Shown: positions 51,723-61,205 of the stretch, piece after piece | How the letters are laid out: every line of letters begins with the position of its first letter | How positions within the stretch are numbered: the first letter of the stretch is position 1 | DNA from: Dorea_A sp016295505 | GTDB taxonomy: Bacteria > Bacillota > Clostridia > Lachnospirales > Lachnospiraceae | Assembly (NCBI RefSeq): GCF_039832105.1 | Contig: NZ_JBDOHS010000005.1 | Location: 62,001 to 126,000 of the forward strand | Length of the DNA: 64,000 nt | Direction of reading: 5' to 3' | Position numbers and translations under genes: made by a program | Notes under the pieces: generated by a model | What the model saw: the letters and a program-made list of their open reading frames with translations, nothing else | Told to the model about the DNA's origin: nothing | The model's database searches: none

Positions 51723-53796
51723 ATTCCTTCACCTTCTTCTCTATCCTGCAGCAATAAGACTTATATCCCGGAAATCCGGAGATCGGATCCAGATACCTGT
51801 CATCCACCAGATAATTAATATCCTTCTTTCCGGCTCCGTGATACACGTTCACAACACCCGGAAGGCAGGAAGAATCGATATTTATCGGAAGCTCCATAGC
51901 ACCAACCGGCGTCTTCAAGATGACTTCTTCCCCATTATCCAGCAAAAGCCTCTTGGCATCTTCCGGATGAATATCAATCACCGGTGCTTCTTCCAGGTTC
52001 GCAAGCCACGGAAGTCTGTATGTTCTGGAATGAAACAGCTGCGGTTTGCGGCTGCCGGTCGCAAGGATCAATGGGTATTCATCCATCGGAAGTTCCTCCC
52101 GGAAGTCTCGATAGACCGGAAGCCCCTCATGTCCAGGTTTCCGACAAGAATTCAGAACCTGCGAAACAAATTCAATCTTTCCGCTCGGAGTCTTCACATT
52201 CAGAATTTCTTCTGTCGTTCGGATCTTTGCAGGAGTTTTCGGCGCCATCCCTTCCGGATGTGCTTTCAACTCCGAAAGCGTAATCTGCGTTGGTGCAAGA
52301 ATAGATTCCAGATATTCTTCATAGCTGTGTACGGCAGGATTTCCCAGAGAAAATCCCAGTCGCTCACTCAGCTCCAGTAAAATCTCAATATCATTTTTCA
52401 CTTCTCCCATCGGAGTGATTGCCTCCGGCTGATAATACAGTGTGTCAGGCCCCAGGATCTCCACCTGTGCCCGCTCCAGAGATGTGGCAGCCGGAAGAAG
52501 AATATCCGCATACCTGCAGGTATCATTCATATACATATCTACATTTGCAAAGAAATCCACACTCTCAAGTGCTTCCTCGATCCGATCCGGCCGCGGCCAC
52601 ATATGATGATTCATACCGAATGCCAGAAGTGTGTGAATCGGGTATTCTCCTTTTCCCTGCAAATAGTCAGCAATACGCGTCACCTGTGTCTCATAATATA
52701 TGCATTTTCTCCATGCCGGAAACTGTTCATGACTTAAGTCCTGATCCGGATCTACCCTCTCCAGCCAGTCATTCATAAATGTTCCCGAAAGACGCGGACG
52801 TCCCGGTCCCGGAGCCATCACGCCTCCCGGCATTCCATAATTACCGGTCAATGCATTTAACAGCTCAATTGCCCGGGCGTTCTGCACACCGTTAATATTA
52901 TGTACGATCGGGGACGCAGACGTCATGATCGCTCCCGGTCCTTCCGATGCAAACAGACGCGCCGCTTTTTCCATATCCTCTGCCGGAACACCCGTGATCT
53001 GTTCCACTTTTTCCGGTGTAAACTCCATCACATATTCTTTATATGAATCAAAACCATATGTATATTTTTCAACGTATTCTCTGTCATACAGATCCTCTGT
53101 AATCATGACCCTTGCCATGCCGAGCGCCAGTGCTCCGTCTGTACCCGGAACCGGACGCAGATGAATCTCAGCATGTTCCGTCGTCGGCGTACATCTTGGA
53201 TCTACTACGATAATATGTTTCCCCTGGCTGGCCGCACTTAAGAACCCTTTCCCGCCTTTGACTGAGTTGCTGTAAAGGGGATTCACGCCCCACACCATCA
53301 GCGTTTTGCAGCGTCTGAGATCCGGCTGCGGCATGAACACATTCGATCCAAAACAGCACTTGCACGCCAGCATCAACGCATACGCACAGGTACTGGATTC
53401 CGATCCTACATTCGGGGTTCCGTAATGATTGGCAAAATCCGTAAGATACGGACGAAACCACTTGGGATGTCCCACATACACCATTGCGGATCTGGCACCA
53501 TGTTGCTCTTTTGTCTTTTTCATATTCTCAGCAATGGCATCAAGCGCCTCTTCCCAGCTGATTCGTTCGAACTTTCCTTCTCCACGTTTTCCGACACGCT
53601 TCATGGGATAGAGAAGCCGTTCTGGGCTGTAGGTAGCCTGCTTCAGAGCAGCCCCCTTGACGCAGAGACGCCCATCAGAAAAGGGCAGTGTCTTATTGCC
53701 TTCCACTTTTACGATTTTCCCGTCCTGCAGGTGCAGATCCACCAGACATGACCCGCCGCACAGGCCGCAGATTGCAGGAGTTATCTTCGTCTCCAT
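51715..53796 (-). CDS. Molybdopterin oxidoreductase, DMSO reductase family
   Basis: 693 residues. N-terminal 4Fe-4S site: Cys10, Cys13, Cys17 and Cys45. Cys137 (SESSTCAYA) is the likely Mo or W ligand. Cofactor-binding stretches include VWGVNPLYS, VVDPRCTPT and a C-terminal domain with LILATGSRKPQLFHSRTY. No Tat signal, so it is cytoplasmic. It could be a formate-, aldehyde- or hydroxylase-type enzyme; the substrate is not decided. Start ATG 53796 follows AAGGAGGA. In the same direction as the nitrogenase-like and methyltransferase genes. Confidence 0.92.
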   Translation of the reverse strand: METKITPAICGLCGGSCLVDLHLQDGKIVKVEGNKTLPFSDGRLCVKGAALKQATYSPERLLYPMKRVGKRGEGKFERISWEEALDAIAENMKKTKEQHGARSAMVYVGHPKWFRPYLTDFANHYGTPNVGSESSTCAYALMLACKCCFGSNVFMPQPDLRRCKTLMVWGVNPLYSNSVKGGKGFLSAASQGKHIIVVDPRCTPTTEHAEIHLRPVPGTDGALALGMARVMITEDLYDREYVEKYTYGFDSYKEYVMEFTPEKVEQITGVPAEDMEKAARLFASEGPGAIMTSASPIVHNINGVQNARAIELLNALTGNYGMPGGVMAPGPGRPRLSGTFMNDWLERVDPDQDLSHEQFPAWRKCIYYETQVTRIADYLQGKGEYPIHTLLAFGMNHHMWPRPDRIEEALESVDFFANVDMYMNDTCRYADILLPAATSLERAQVEILGPDTLYYQPEAITPMGEVKNDIEILLELSERLGFSLGNPAVHSYEEYLESILAPTQITLSELKAHPEGMAPKTPAKIRTTEEILNVKTPSGKIEFVSQVLNSCRKPGHEGLPVYRDFREELPMDEYPLILATGSRKPQLFHSRTYRLPWLANLEEAPVIDIHPEDAKRLLLDNGEEVILKTPVGAMELPINIDSSCLPGVVNVYHGAGKKDINYLVDDRYLDPISGFPGYKSYCCRIEKKVKEYE

Positions 53797-53824
53797 TATG
53801 CTTCCTCCTTGTTACCGCAACTGA

Positions 53825-55498
53825 TTATGATTTACTGTCCGGTACTCTCTTTGCAATTTCCCGGTTCACCTTATTGCGAAGTGTGATCAGATACATATCT
53901 GATTTCGGATATTTCTTAAAAGTGATCGGTTCCGCCAGATCCCCTTCGATCAGTTCCATGACGTATTCCTTGCTGGTCAGAGATTCCAGAAGCTTTAATG
54001 CCCGAAGATCCGTAAGAGCCTCATAATGCACCATCATTCGGATAGATTCTTCCGGGTATCCGTCTGCTCCCGGATATACAATAAACGGATCTCCTGCCGG
54101 GAAAGCATTTCCTGCATCCGTCACTTCATACGGATTGATGTGTTCAATGGAAAACTGACTGTTATAGAAGTTATATCCCCAATGCAGAATACCGATAATG
54201 TCATATTTATACAGTTGAATTCCATAGATTCGATTTCTTGCAGACGGCATGGACATAAAGCGGTTGCTCACTTCATAAAACTGTCCGGTACAATAATACG
54301 TCCACATCTCTGTCAGACCATGTTCCAGGAATTCTTCAATCTCATTGTTGCCAGGGATTGGCTTGTCAATTAATCCATGACGATAGAATTCATAACTGGA
54401 CAACGCATCAAATGTATGGAAACCATCCAGCATATGCCCCAGAGATTCTTTTGCAGCACGAAAGCTTTCCAGATGTTCCTCTCTTGGCTCATCTGATATA
54501 TGAAAATACGTTACATCCGCAATCTGCCACTCTTTCAGTTTCTCAATCAGCTGCGGCAGAAAGCTCTGGAGAAATCTGGTATATTCGCCTACTGCCGGAG
54601 TATGCCAGCCAAAGATCTTTTCTTCTTTTCCATCCACCATTGCAACCACTTTTGGAGCACACTTTGCTCCCCACTGGGAGAACAGATGTGACATTTCAAA
54701 ATACTCGATTCCACATTTTTTACACAGATCAATCCAGCGCTTCATCTGTTCAAATCCAAAAATATACTCCCCATCTTTTACTTCCACTTCAATCAGCTGA
54801 GTTGTCGTACGTTCCAGACCGACAGCCGTATCCAGCGGGGATGTAAAAAGCGGCGTAAGCATCATGTTACAACCACGTTTTACACTTTCCGTAAAATAAT
54901 TCTCCAGAAGTTTCCAGTGCTCCTCAGAAAACACCTCAACATGGTAATAATCTGCCAGGCAATCTGCATGCATCCATTCCGTATGCATAATCTCCTGCTT
55001 TGGAAGGGTAACCCCATACACAGTAAGCTTCTGCACTGCAGAACATACTGTTTTTTCTTCTTTCACCAGCTGAATCTCTATCTCATACTCACCGGCAGGT
55101 ATCTCTTCCGTCACTTCCACATCGATCCAGAGACTTCTCCACTGATTCGAGCATACGATCACTTTCCCGTCTTTTGGATCTCTCAAAAGATCCGGGTACA
55201 GTCCTGACGTTGTTTTCAGATAATTATCATCCACGATTCCGTTCGTCGCCCTTCCGACCGGCACCTGCTCTACGGTTCTGACGCGCACATGATCTGCAAT
55301 CGGAGATACGACCCTGACTTCCAGTCTTTCCCGCATGAAAAAGTCACCTGTATATGCCGCCTGAAAGGACACAGTCTCTCCCCACAGCGCACTTAACACC
55401 TGACATTCCGGACGATATACCGGAGTCTCATCCTGAAAAACTTTTACCAGGGAACTTAATAATTTCATTTCATATTTGATTTCGCTCTGTTTTCTCAT
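53825..55498 (-). CDS. GH123-like glycoside hydrolase with DUF4091 domain
   Basis: 557 residues: an N-terminal beta domain, a barrel with the Asp336-Glu337 pair in YFHISDEP, as in GH123 beta-N-acetylgalactosaminidases, and a C-terminal DUF4091 domain ending in PGADGYPEESIRMMVHYEALTDLRALKLLE. GH123 uses the Asp-Glu pair with help from the substrate acetamido group, so an N-acetylhexosamine substrate is plausible. No signal peptide: it acts inside the cell, probably on imported material. Start ATG 55498 (GGGAGG upstream); ATG 55501 is also possible. It lies 35 nt after a UroD-type methyltransferase gene. Confidence 0.85.
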   Translation of the reverse strand: MRKQSEIKYEMKLLSSLVKVFQDETPVYRPECQVLSALWGETVSFQAAYTGDFFMRERLEVRVVSPIADHVRVRTVEQVPVGRATNGIVDDNYLKTTSGLYPDLLRDPKDGKVIVCSNQWRSLWIDVEVTEEIPAGEYEIEIQLVKEEKTVCSAVQKLTVYGVTLPKQEIMHTEWMHADCLADYYHVEVFSEEHWKLLENYFTESVKRGCNMMLTPLFTSPLDTAVGLERTTTQLIEVEVKDGEYIFGFEQMKRWIDLCKKCGIEYFEMSHLFSQWGAKCAPKVVAMVDGKEEKIFGWHTPAVGEYTRFLQSFLPQLIEKLKEWQIADVTYFHISDEPREEHLESFRAAKESLGHMLDGFHTFDALSSYEFYRHGLIDKPIPGNNEIEEFLEHGLTEMWTYYCTGQFYEVSNRFMSMPSARNRIYGIQLYKYDIIGILHWGYNFYNSQFSIEHINPYEVTDAGNAFPAGDPFIVYPGADGYPEESIRMMVHYEALTDLRALKLLESLTSKEYVMELIEGDLAEPITFKKYPKSDMYLITLRNKVNREIAKRVPDSKS

Positions 55499-55533
55499 CA
55501 TTTCCTCCCATATCACACTTCTTAAGTTCATAA

Positions 55534-56583
55534 TCATCGATAGTTTCGAACAGCTTCCATAAAATAGTCCACCTGTTCCGGTCTTGCCAGCTCGGGAATA
55601 TCGCAGCCCGTAGCCAATGTATATCCCTTCTTCGATCTTTTTCCGATCTCGATACAATTCCAGACTGCACTGGTAATCTCCTCTTTTGTTCCGTTCATAA
55701 CGACCTCCACAGGATCTACATTGCCGGCAATCGGAACATAATTCCCCAGTTCTTCCACTGCCCGGTTCATATCAATGATGTTATCCAGGCTGATCTCATT
55801 TAATTCATACTGGCATATATACTTCCAGATACTGTAGGTACTTCCGCACATATGAAGAGATACTTTTTTTCCGGTTTTTTTCAGTGCGTAATCCGTCAGT
55901 TCCTTTGTATATGGAAATATAAACTTTTCATACATCTTAGGTCCGATTAATGCCGGATTGGCTACCGGATCTGCCATCGCAATTCCTAGTCCACGGGATG
56001 CAGCCTCATCAATACAGCTCCTTTGGGTATCCGTAATCAGTCGCAATAGTCTTTGAACCTCTTCCGGATATTTTCTGCAGTCTCTCAAAAGGCGCTCCAC
56101 TCCGCGCAGATTCGACGCTATCGTAAACGGACCGCCAATGCTTGCTTCGATCGGAACCATCTCCATAGCTTCCTCTCCTAAAAGATCTGCTACTTGAAAA
56201 AACATCTGAATTCTCGGATTTTTCCCGGCTTCTGCAGGCTCCATGTCAGACAACCGATTATAATTCTGCAAATACGGTACATCCGCATACGGCAATCCAT
56301 TCTCCGGATACACAAAACTGCCTCCCAACGCTTCCGTAATTCCCCGTGTATTAGGCCCGATCACAATTCTGTCATAGCCATATCTGTTAAATGCCACAAT
56401 CTCTGCATCTGCAATCTTCTTCGGATCATGCCAGAAATCCCGGATACTGATTCCACTCAGATAACATTTCAGTTCTCCCATAAAAGGAACGACCGGCACA
56501 CGATCAACGGCATCCCCCTTTTCAATCGCTTTTTTTCTTTCCTGCGGCGTCATTTGATCTGCCTTCGGTCTTTCTATCTTCAT
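55534..56583 (-). CDS. UroD-family methyltransferase
   Basis: 349 residues, uroporphyrinogen decarboxylase-like barrel of the methylcobamide methyltransferase branch (MtaA/MtbA/MtgA type). The zinc site is His244-x-Cys246 (LHMCGST) with Cys327 (TGCDIP). It would move methyl groups between a corrinoid protein and an acceptor or donor. It is not heme synthesis: the H-x-C zinc site is absent from true HemE. A 148-nt gap with a hairpin separates it from the upstream UroD gene. Weak ribosome site (AGGCGG). Shares its transcription direction with the corrinoid protein genes. Confidence 0.85.
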   Translation of the reverse strand: MKIERPKADQMTPQERKKAIEKGDAVDRVPVVPFMGELKCYLSGISIRDFWHDPKKIADAEIVAFNRYGYDRIVIGPNTRGITEALGGSFVYPENGLPYADVPYLQNYNRLSDMEPAEAGKNPRIQMFFQVADLLGEEAMEMVPIEASIGGPFTIASNLRGVERLLRDCRKYPEEVQRLLRLITDTQRSCIDEAASRGLGIAMADPVANPALIGPKMYEKFIFPYTKELTDYALKKTGKKVSLHMCGSTYSIWKYICQYELNEISLDNIIDMNRAVEELGNYVPIAGNVDPVEVVMNGTKEEITSAVWNCIEIGKRSKKGYTLATGCDIPELARPEQVDYFMEAVRNYR

Positions 56584-56669
56584 ACAATCTACCGCCTGTT
56601 TTTTCTTGCTTCCATCTTACTATTTTCATATCTATTCAGTAAGAAATCATTTATATATAGAACTATCAA

Positions 56670-56698
56670 AGGCAGAAACCAGCTTTCAGTCTCTGCCT
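56670..56698 (-). terminator. Weak hairpin between two UroD genes
   Basis: AGGCAGA/TCTGCCT stem with a 15-nt loop, followed on the minus strand by TTTGATAG. The T-run is poor, so it is at best a partial terminator or processing site dividing the cluster transcript. Confidence 0.35.
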
Positions 56699-56731
56699 CC
56701 GACTTTCTATTAGTAATAATGTTTACAATAA

Positions 56732-57853
56732 TTACATATACTCCCGCAATCCTTTCGGTATCTGTCCCAGCTTTGCTCCTTTTCCATACTTTCTCGCCGC
56801 ATAGATAAATGCCTCTACATTCGCTTTCGGCGTTCCGATCGGCAGCTGGCACCCGGTATTCAGAATATATCCTGCCGGATTGTCCGCACATCTCATCATA
56901 CATTCTTTACATGCTTCAATGACTTCGTCTATGGTTCCTTCTTTCATAACGTCAACCGGAGGAACATTTCCTGCGATCCGCATCCGGTCTCCGACCGCTG
57001 CTTTTGCCACCGCAAGATCCTCACAGTTATCAATGCTGAAGGAAAACAGTCCTGCATCCGCAAGATCACTCCAGATCGGACTGGTCTTGCCGCAGATATG
57101 CGCTCCCGGTCTGGAACCCATGATTTTTTCCGTTCCATCGATCAGTTTCTTAATGTATGGAAGAGAGAATTCATCAAACTGCTTTTTGCTGATCACATCC
57201 ATACAGGTGACCGGATCTGAAAAATTCGTTCCAACCGGTCCGAATTCATGATAAAATGCGTCAAACCACCGCAGGGAACACTCTACGGTCAGATCCAGAA
57301 GCTTATGCAGCATCTCGGGATTTTTTCTGGTATCCTTCAGCACCATTTCCACCGGTCGTACCGCAATCGCTGTCGAGATCGGTCCTGCAACGCTGGTCGT
57401 CATGCTGACATCCGGAAAACGGTCTTTCAGACGTTTTGCGCTTTCCAGGATCGGTGCAAGCACCGGATTTTTATACGGATCTGTGACTTCAAGCCTGTCA
57501 AAATCCGCATAATCCTTCAGAATATGCTCCTCCACATAATCAATTCCGTGTTCCGGAGCCCGCAGTTTTGATCCCAGCGCACCTCCGATCGTCTTAAGTC
57601 CAAGCCCCACGTTAAAACTATCCAGCCCGAACTCTTCCTTTCTCCTTCGAATGACCTCGCTTTTTACTTCAAAGTCTTTCGCAAATTGTGTAGTTGTGAA
57701 TCCAAAGATGTCTGCCATCGCCGGATCCGGAGCCTGAAGCGTATAAGGCTGATAATCTACTTCTTCTCCGGCATTGTAGGCTTTGATTCGCTCTGCCGCC
57801 GTCATCTCATCTTTCTGCTCACTCATCAGTCGTTTCAGTTCATCGTATTCCAT
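56732..57853 (-). CDS. UroD-family methyltransferase (paralogue of 63068-64000)
   Basis: 373 residues. Zinc site His252-x-Cys254 (AHICGKTSP) and Cys335 (LNTGCQLP). NFSDPVTCMDVISKKQF and AGNVPPVDVMKEGTIDEV are typical. The last 60 residues closely match the truncated gene at the right edge (EAFIYAARKYGKGAK against YAFIYAARKYGRGAR), so the two are paralogues, perhaps for two related methyl donors. Start ATG 57853 follows GGAGG; the frame to 57889 has no site. Confidence 0.88.
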   Translation of the reverse strand: MEYDELKRLMSEQKDEMTAAERIKAYNAGEEVDYQPYTLQAPDPAMADIFGFTTTQFAKDFEVKSEVIRRRKEEFGLDSFNVGLGLKTIGGALGSKLRAPEHGIDYVEEHILKDYADFDRLEVTDPYKNPVLAPILESAKRLKDRFPDVSMTTSVAGPISTAIAVRPVEMVLKDTRKNPEMLHKLLDLTVECSLRWFDAFYHEFGPVGTNFSDPVTCMDVISKKQFDEFSLPYIKKLIDGTEKIMGSRPGAHICGKTSPIWSDLADAGLFSFSIDNCEDLAVAKAAVGDRMRIAGNVPPVDVMKEGTIDEVIEACKECMMRCADNPAGYILNTGCQLPIGTPKANVEAFIYAARKYGKGAKLGQIPKGLREYM

Positions 57854-57908
57854 AGGCACCTCCGTTCTCGTGCATATATGCCCGAACACATGTTATTTCC
57901 ATATTTAA

Positions 57909-59507
57909 TTAAAATGTTGGAAAGATCATACTCTCCGTAAAGATTCTTTCATAATTCTCAGTTTCAGCCAGTTCCATATATTCCATCCGGCATGCCAGTT
58001 CTTCCACTTCTTTCTTCACAGTTGCAGACATCAGGGACATATATGCACCCGTCTTGGAAGAATTTCCCACATATATCAGCTTATCTCCCACTTCCTCCGG
58101 AAGGATTCCGGTGCCGACCAGAGATTCTGCCGGAAGATGTGCACCAAACTGCCCCGCGATCATAACTTTATCCAGATCCTCCATCCGGATTCCCGCTTTA
58201 TTTAACAGGGCAACGAAGCCGGAAAGAATCGCTCCTTTTGCAAGCTGTACCTGGCGTACATCCCCCTGTGTGACCAGAAGTTCCGGATTCTCATGCAGGA
58301 TGAATTCCCGCTTCGTCCCGTTCAGGCGAATATAGGGATACCGATAATCATCTTCTTCCAGCTTTTCCTTTTTTACAAATACACCCGTCTTTTTTACGAT
58401 TCCGGTACGCAGAAGCTCCTTTACCACTGCCAGAATTCCACTTCCGCAGATTCCTGCCGGTTCCTGCTCTCCAATCGTCTTAAGCTCAATGCCCTGTTCT
58501 GTGATCCGGACATCCTCGATCGCTCCTTCTGCTGCCCGCATACCGGAGCTGATATTCATACCTTCCAGTGCCGGCCCCGCAGCACAGGAGCAGCAGAGCA
58601 GTCTTCCCTGGCTTGCAAGCACGATCTCTCCATTGGTTCCAATGTCAATAAACAGAACATTTCCCTTTTCTTTTTGAAGTTCACACACGTATGCTCCCGC
58701 CACAATATCCGCACCAATATAAGCTGACACCTGTGGAAGACAGTACAGTCTGGTATCTGCTGCCGCTTCGATCCCGATATCCACTGCCAGAAGCTTCTGT
58801 GCTTCTGTGAACTTGGGGCGATATGGCGATTTCCCGATGGATCTCGCATCCACACCAAGCAGCATGTGCATCATGGTGCAGTTTGCCGCTACATCGATCT
58901 CACGAATCGCATTTCGGTCCACAGAAGCTTCCATACAGGCTTCTCCAATCATTGCATTGATGGAATGGACAATTGCCGCCTGAAGCTCCTGAATTCCACT
59001 TTCCGGGTGCTCATACTCATATGTGATCCTGGTCAGTACATCCAGACCATAGTGCTTCTGTGCGTTGATCATAGAAGCATTGGCAAGTTCTTTTCCGGAA
59101 GCAAGATCGATCAGTGCAGTCACCACAGTCGTCGTACCGATATCGATCACAATTCCATATCCGCCATCATACGGATCTTTCTCAAACGCCGGCATATATC
59201 CCTTCGTCAGTACTTCATGCTTTCTTTCTTTCTGAAGAAGTTCCACGGTAATATCCCCCATTACTTCTGTCAGACAGGAAAGTCTGATTCCTGTACGAAT
59301 TTCCTCCGGCTTCAGTAACTTTTCTTCCGTCTCAGACATGGCCGATACTTCTCCGGACAGAATCCTTACCTTGCATTTTCCACAGATTCCTTTTCCACTG
59401 CACGGATTGTCCACAAACACACCGGCATCCAGAAGTGTATTCAAAAGACCTGCTCCCGCCTCGCAGCGGATCACCTGGCCGGTCTGTCGTATTCTTATCT
59501 CTGCCAT
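57909..59507 (-). CDS. Corrinoid-activating ATPase (RACE type: 2Fe-2S plus ASKHA DUF4445)
   Basis: Restores the Co(I) state of corrinoid proteins after oxidation, using ATP and low-potential electrons. 532 residues: a plant-type 2Fe-2S domain (Cys36, Cys42, Cys45, Cys78), a linker, then an ASKHA ATPase domain with DIGTTTVVTAL, FIDIGTNGEIV and GICGSGILAVVKEL. A corrinoid protein and five UroD proteins are neighbours, as in O-demethylase clusters. Start ATG 59507 follows AGGAGG, 3 nt after the next UroD gene. Confidence 0.95.
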   Translation of the reverse strand: MAEIRIRQTGQVIRCEAGAGLLNTLLDAGVFVDNPCSGKGICGKCKVRILSGEVSAMSETEEKLLKPEEIRTGIRLSCLTEVMGDITVELLQKERKHEVLTKGYMPAFEKDPYDGGYGIVIDIGTTTVVTALIDLASGKELANASMINAQKHYGLDVLTRITYEYEHPESGIQELQAAIVHSINAMIGEACMEASVDRNAIREIDVAANCTMMHMLLGVDARSIGKSPYRPKFTEAQKLLAVDIGIEAAADTRLYCLPQVSAYIGADIVAGAYVCELQKEKGNVLFIDIGTNGEIVLASQGRLLCCSCAAGPALEGMNISSGMRAAEGAIEDVRITEQGIELKTIGEQEPAGICGSGILAVVKELLRTGIVKKTGVFVKKEKLEEDDYRYPYIRLNGTKREFILHENPELLVTQGDVRQVQLAKGAILSGFVALLNKAGIRMEDLDKVMIAGQFGAHLPAESLVGTGILPEEVGDKLIYVGNSSKTGAYMSLMSATVKKEVEELACRMEYMELAETENYERIFTESMIFPTF

Positions 59508-59510
59508 CCC

Positions 59511-60527
59511 TTATGCCTCCTCTTTCAGGCACTCCAAAATAGACTGCACATTCACAAGCGGAGACTTCATTCCCAGACCACAGGCCGGGGACAGAATATC
59601 AGAACCATGTTTCTGACAGCTTCTGGTTAACATCTTAACGCGCGCCGGATCTCCAAATTCCAGTGCATAGGTACTGACATTGCCCATCAGCACTCTGTCA
59701 TTTAAGTGCTCTCTTGCCTCTTTCATCGGAACCACCGAATCAAAGCTCAGTACATTGCTGTGAAGTTCGTTTACCTCACGATAGACCGGTCGCATCTGTC
59801 CACAGATATGTACGATCGTTCCCATCTTTTCCGCCTGCAGAGCATCCAGCAGTCGGTTAATATAAGTCACTGCAAATTCTTCAAAGAACTTCGGTCCCAG
59901 GATCTCTCCGGTTCCGCTTGGATCAGAGATTGCGATCACATCGGCTCCCGCCTCTATCTGTGCACGTCCGAACGTGATCAGCTGATCGGTGATAAATGCC
60001 ATATATTCATGTGCTTCTTTATTCTTTTTACGAAGCTCCTTATAGAAGATCACCGGTTCCATAACGGAACTGGCAGTACTGATCGGTCCGGTCAGATTGC
60101 CTACGATCGGCACGCCTGTCGTCTCTTCCTTCAATATCCGGATCGCATCCAGCACAACTTTCGCACGTCCCTTTGTGACATCAACCGGGGTCAGCTTATG
60201 AAACTCACCTACAGAGTCTATCACATACTCTATCACATGCGGTTCATATACCTTTGATCCCATATCAACCCTGGCTCCCATTTCTTCTGCCTCTACCGTC
60301 ATACAGAACGGAACCCCATAATTCTCAAAACAGCCCTTTTCATATACCGCTTTCGCGAGATCTGCCATCTTTCGCGCATCGGTATGCGCCTCCGGAAGAT
60401 AGACCTGTACCTCATCCATCAATTCGGCAGTCACCATATTCATCATGCCTCCCGGACAAATACATGCCGGACGGTCTGCCTTCTTTCCTTCCATGATCAG
60501 TTTCAGTCTCTCTTTTGGTGTTAACAT
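59511..60527 (-). CDS. UroD-family methyltransferase, MtaA-like
   Basis: 338 residues closest in appearance to methylcobamide:CoM methyltransferases (MtaA): start LTPKERLKLIMEGKKADR, YGVPFCMTVEAEEMG, NLTGPISTASSVMEP, ISDPSGTGEILGP. Zinc site His240-x-Cys242 and Cys316 (SPACGLG). It lies directly downstream of the corrinoid protein gene (9-nt gap), so it is the best candidate to take the methyl group from it. The methyl acceptor in this organism is not known. Start ATG 60527 follows AGGAGAAGGA. Confidence 0.9.
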   Translation of the reverse strand: MLTPKERLKLIMEGKKADRPACICPGGMMNMVTAELMDEVQVYLPEAHTDARKMADLAKAVYEKGCFENYGVPFCMTVEAEEMGARVDMGSKVYEPHVIEYVIDSVGEFHKLTPVDVTKGRAKVVLDAIRILKEETTGVPIVGNLTGPISTASSVMEPVIFYKELRKKNKEAHEYMAFITDQLITFGRAQIEAGADVIAISDPSGTGEILGPKFFEEFAVTYINRLLDALQAEKMGTIVHICGQMRPVYREVNELHSNVLSFDSVVPMKEAREHLNDRVLMGNVSTYALEFGDPARVKMLTRSCQKHGSDILSPACGLGMKSPLVNVQSILECLKEEA

Positions 60528-60536
60528 ATCCTTCTC

Positions 60537-61187
60537 CTATGCAATATTTAATAATCTTTTCGCAAGTTTTACAGCTTCAACAGCATTCTGTGAATATCCG
60601 TCCGCACCGATCTTGTCCGCAAACTTCTGAGAGATCGGGCCTCCGCCGATCATAACCTTTACTTTGTTGCGAATACCCGCTTCTTCAAGAAGATGAATGA
60701 CCGTCTCCATACCTCCCATTGTGGTCGTCATCAGAGTTGACATACACACAAAGTCAGCATTCTGTTCTTTTGCTGTATCTACAAACTGCTGAAGAGGCAC
60801 ATCTCTTCCAAGATCGATCATATTGAATCCTGCTGTTTCCAGCATGATCTTGACCAGATTCTTACCAATATCGTGTGTATCTCCTTCCACAACTCCGATC
60901 ACTCCCGTGATCTTATCATCGTTTGCCACCTCCGGAAGATAAGGACGCAGAATGTCAAGTCCTGCATACATCGCATCAGAGCAGAGAAGAACATCCGTTA
61001 CAAAATATTCTTCTTCCTCATACAGCTGACTGGCGCGGTTCATACCGTCTACCAGACCCTCCATAATGCCGTCAAATGCAGGATAACCTGCATCCAGATA
61101 TTCCTGTGCAGCTTCTGCCACATCATCTTCTTCCATCTCCACAACGCCGTCTGATAATTTCTTTAATAATTCCTCTTTTGAGCTCAT
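60537..61187 (-). CDS. Corrinoid (B12-binding) methyl-carrier protein
   Basis: 216 residues: an N-terminal helical cap (about 1-85) and a B12-binding Rossmann domain with the lower-ligand motif Asp103-Thr-His105-x-x-Gly108 (EGDTHDIGKN), STLMTTTMGGM and GGGPIS. It carries the methyl group between the methyltransferases and is kept active by the ATPase above. Start ATG 61187 follows GGGAGG; the frame opens from 61202. It lies between two UroD genes. Confidence 0.95.
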   Translation of the reverse strand: MSSKEELLKKLSDGVVEMEEDDVAEAAQEYLDAGYPAFDGIMEGLVDGMNRASQLYEEEEYFVTDVLLCSDAMYAGLDILRPYLPEVANDDKITGVIGVVEGDTHDIGKNLVKIMLETAGFNMIDLGRDVPLQQFVDTAKEQNADFVCMSTLMTTTMGGMETVIHLLEEAGIRNKVKVMIGGGPISQKFADKIGADGYSQNAVEAVKLAKRLLNIA

Positions 61188-61205
61188 GTTCCTGCCTCCC
61201 ACTCT

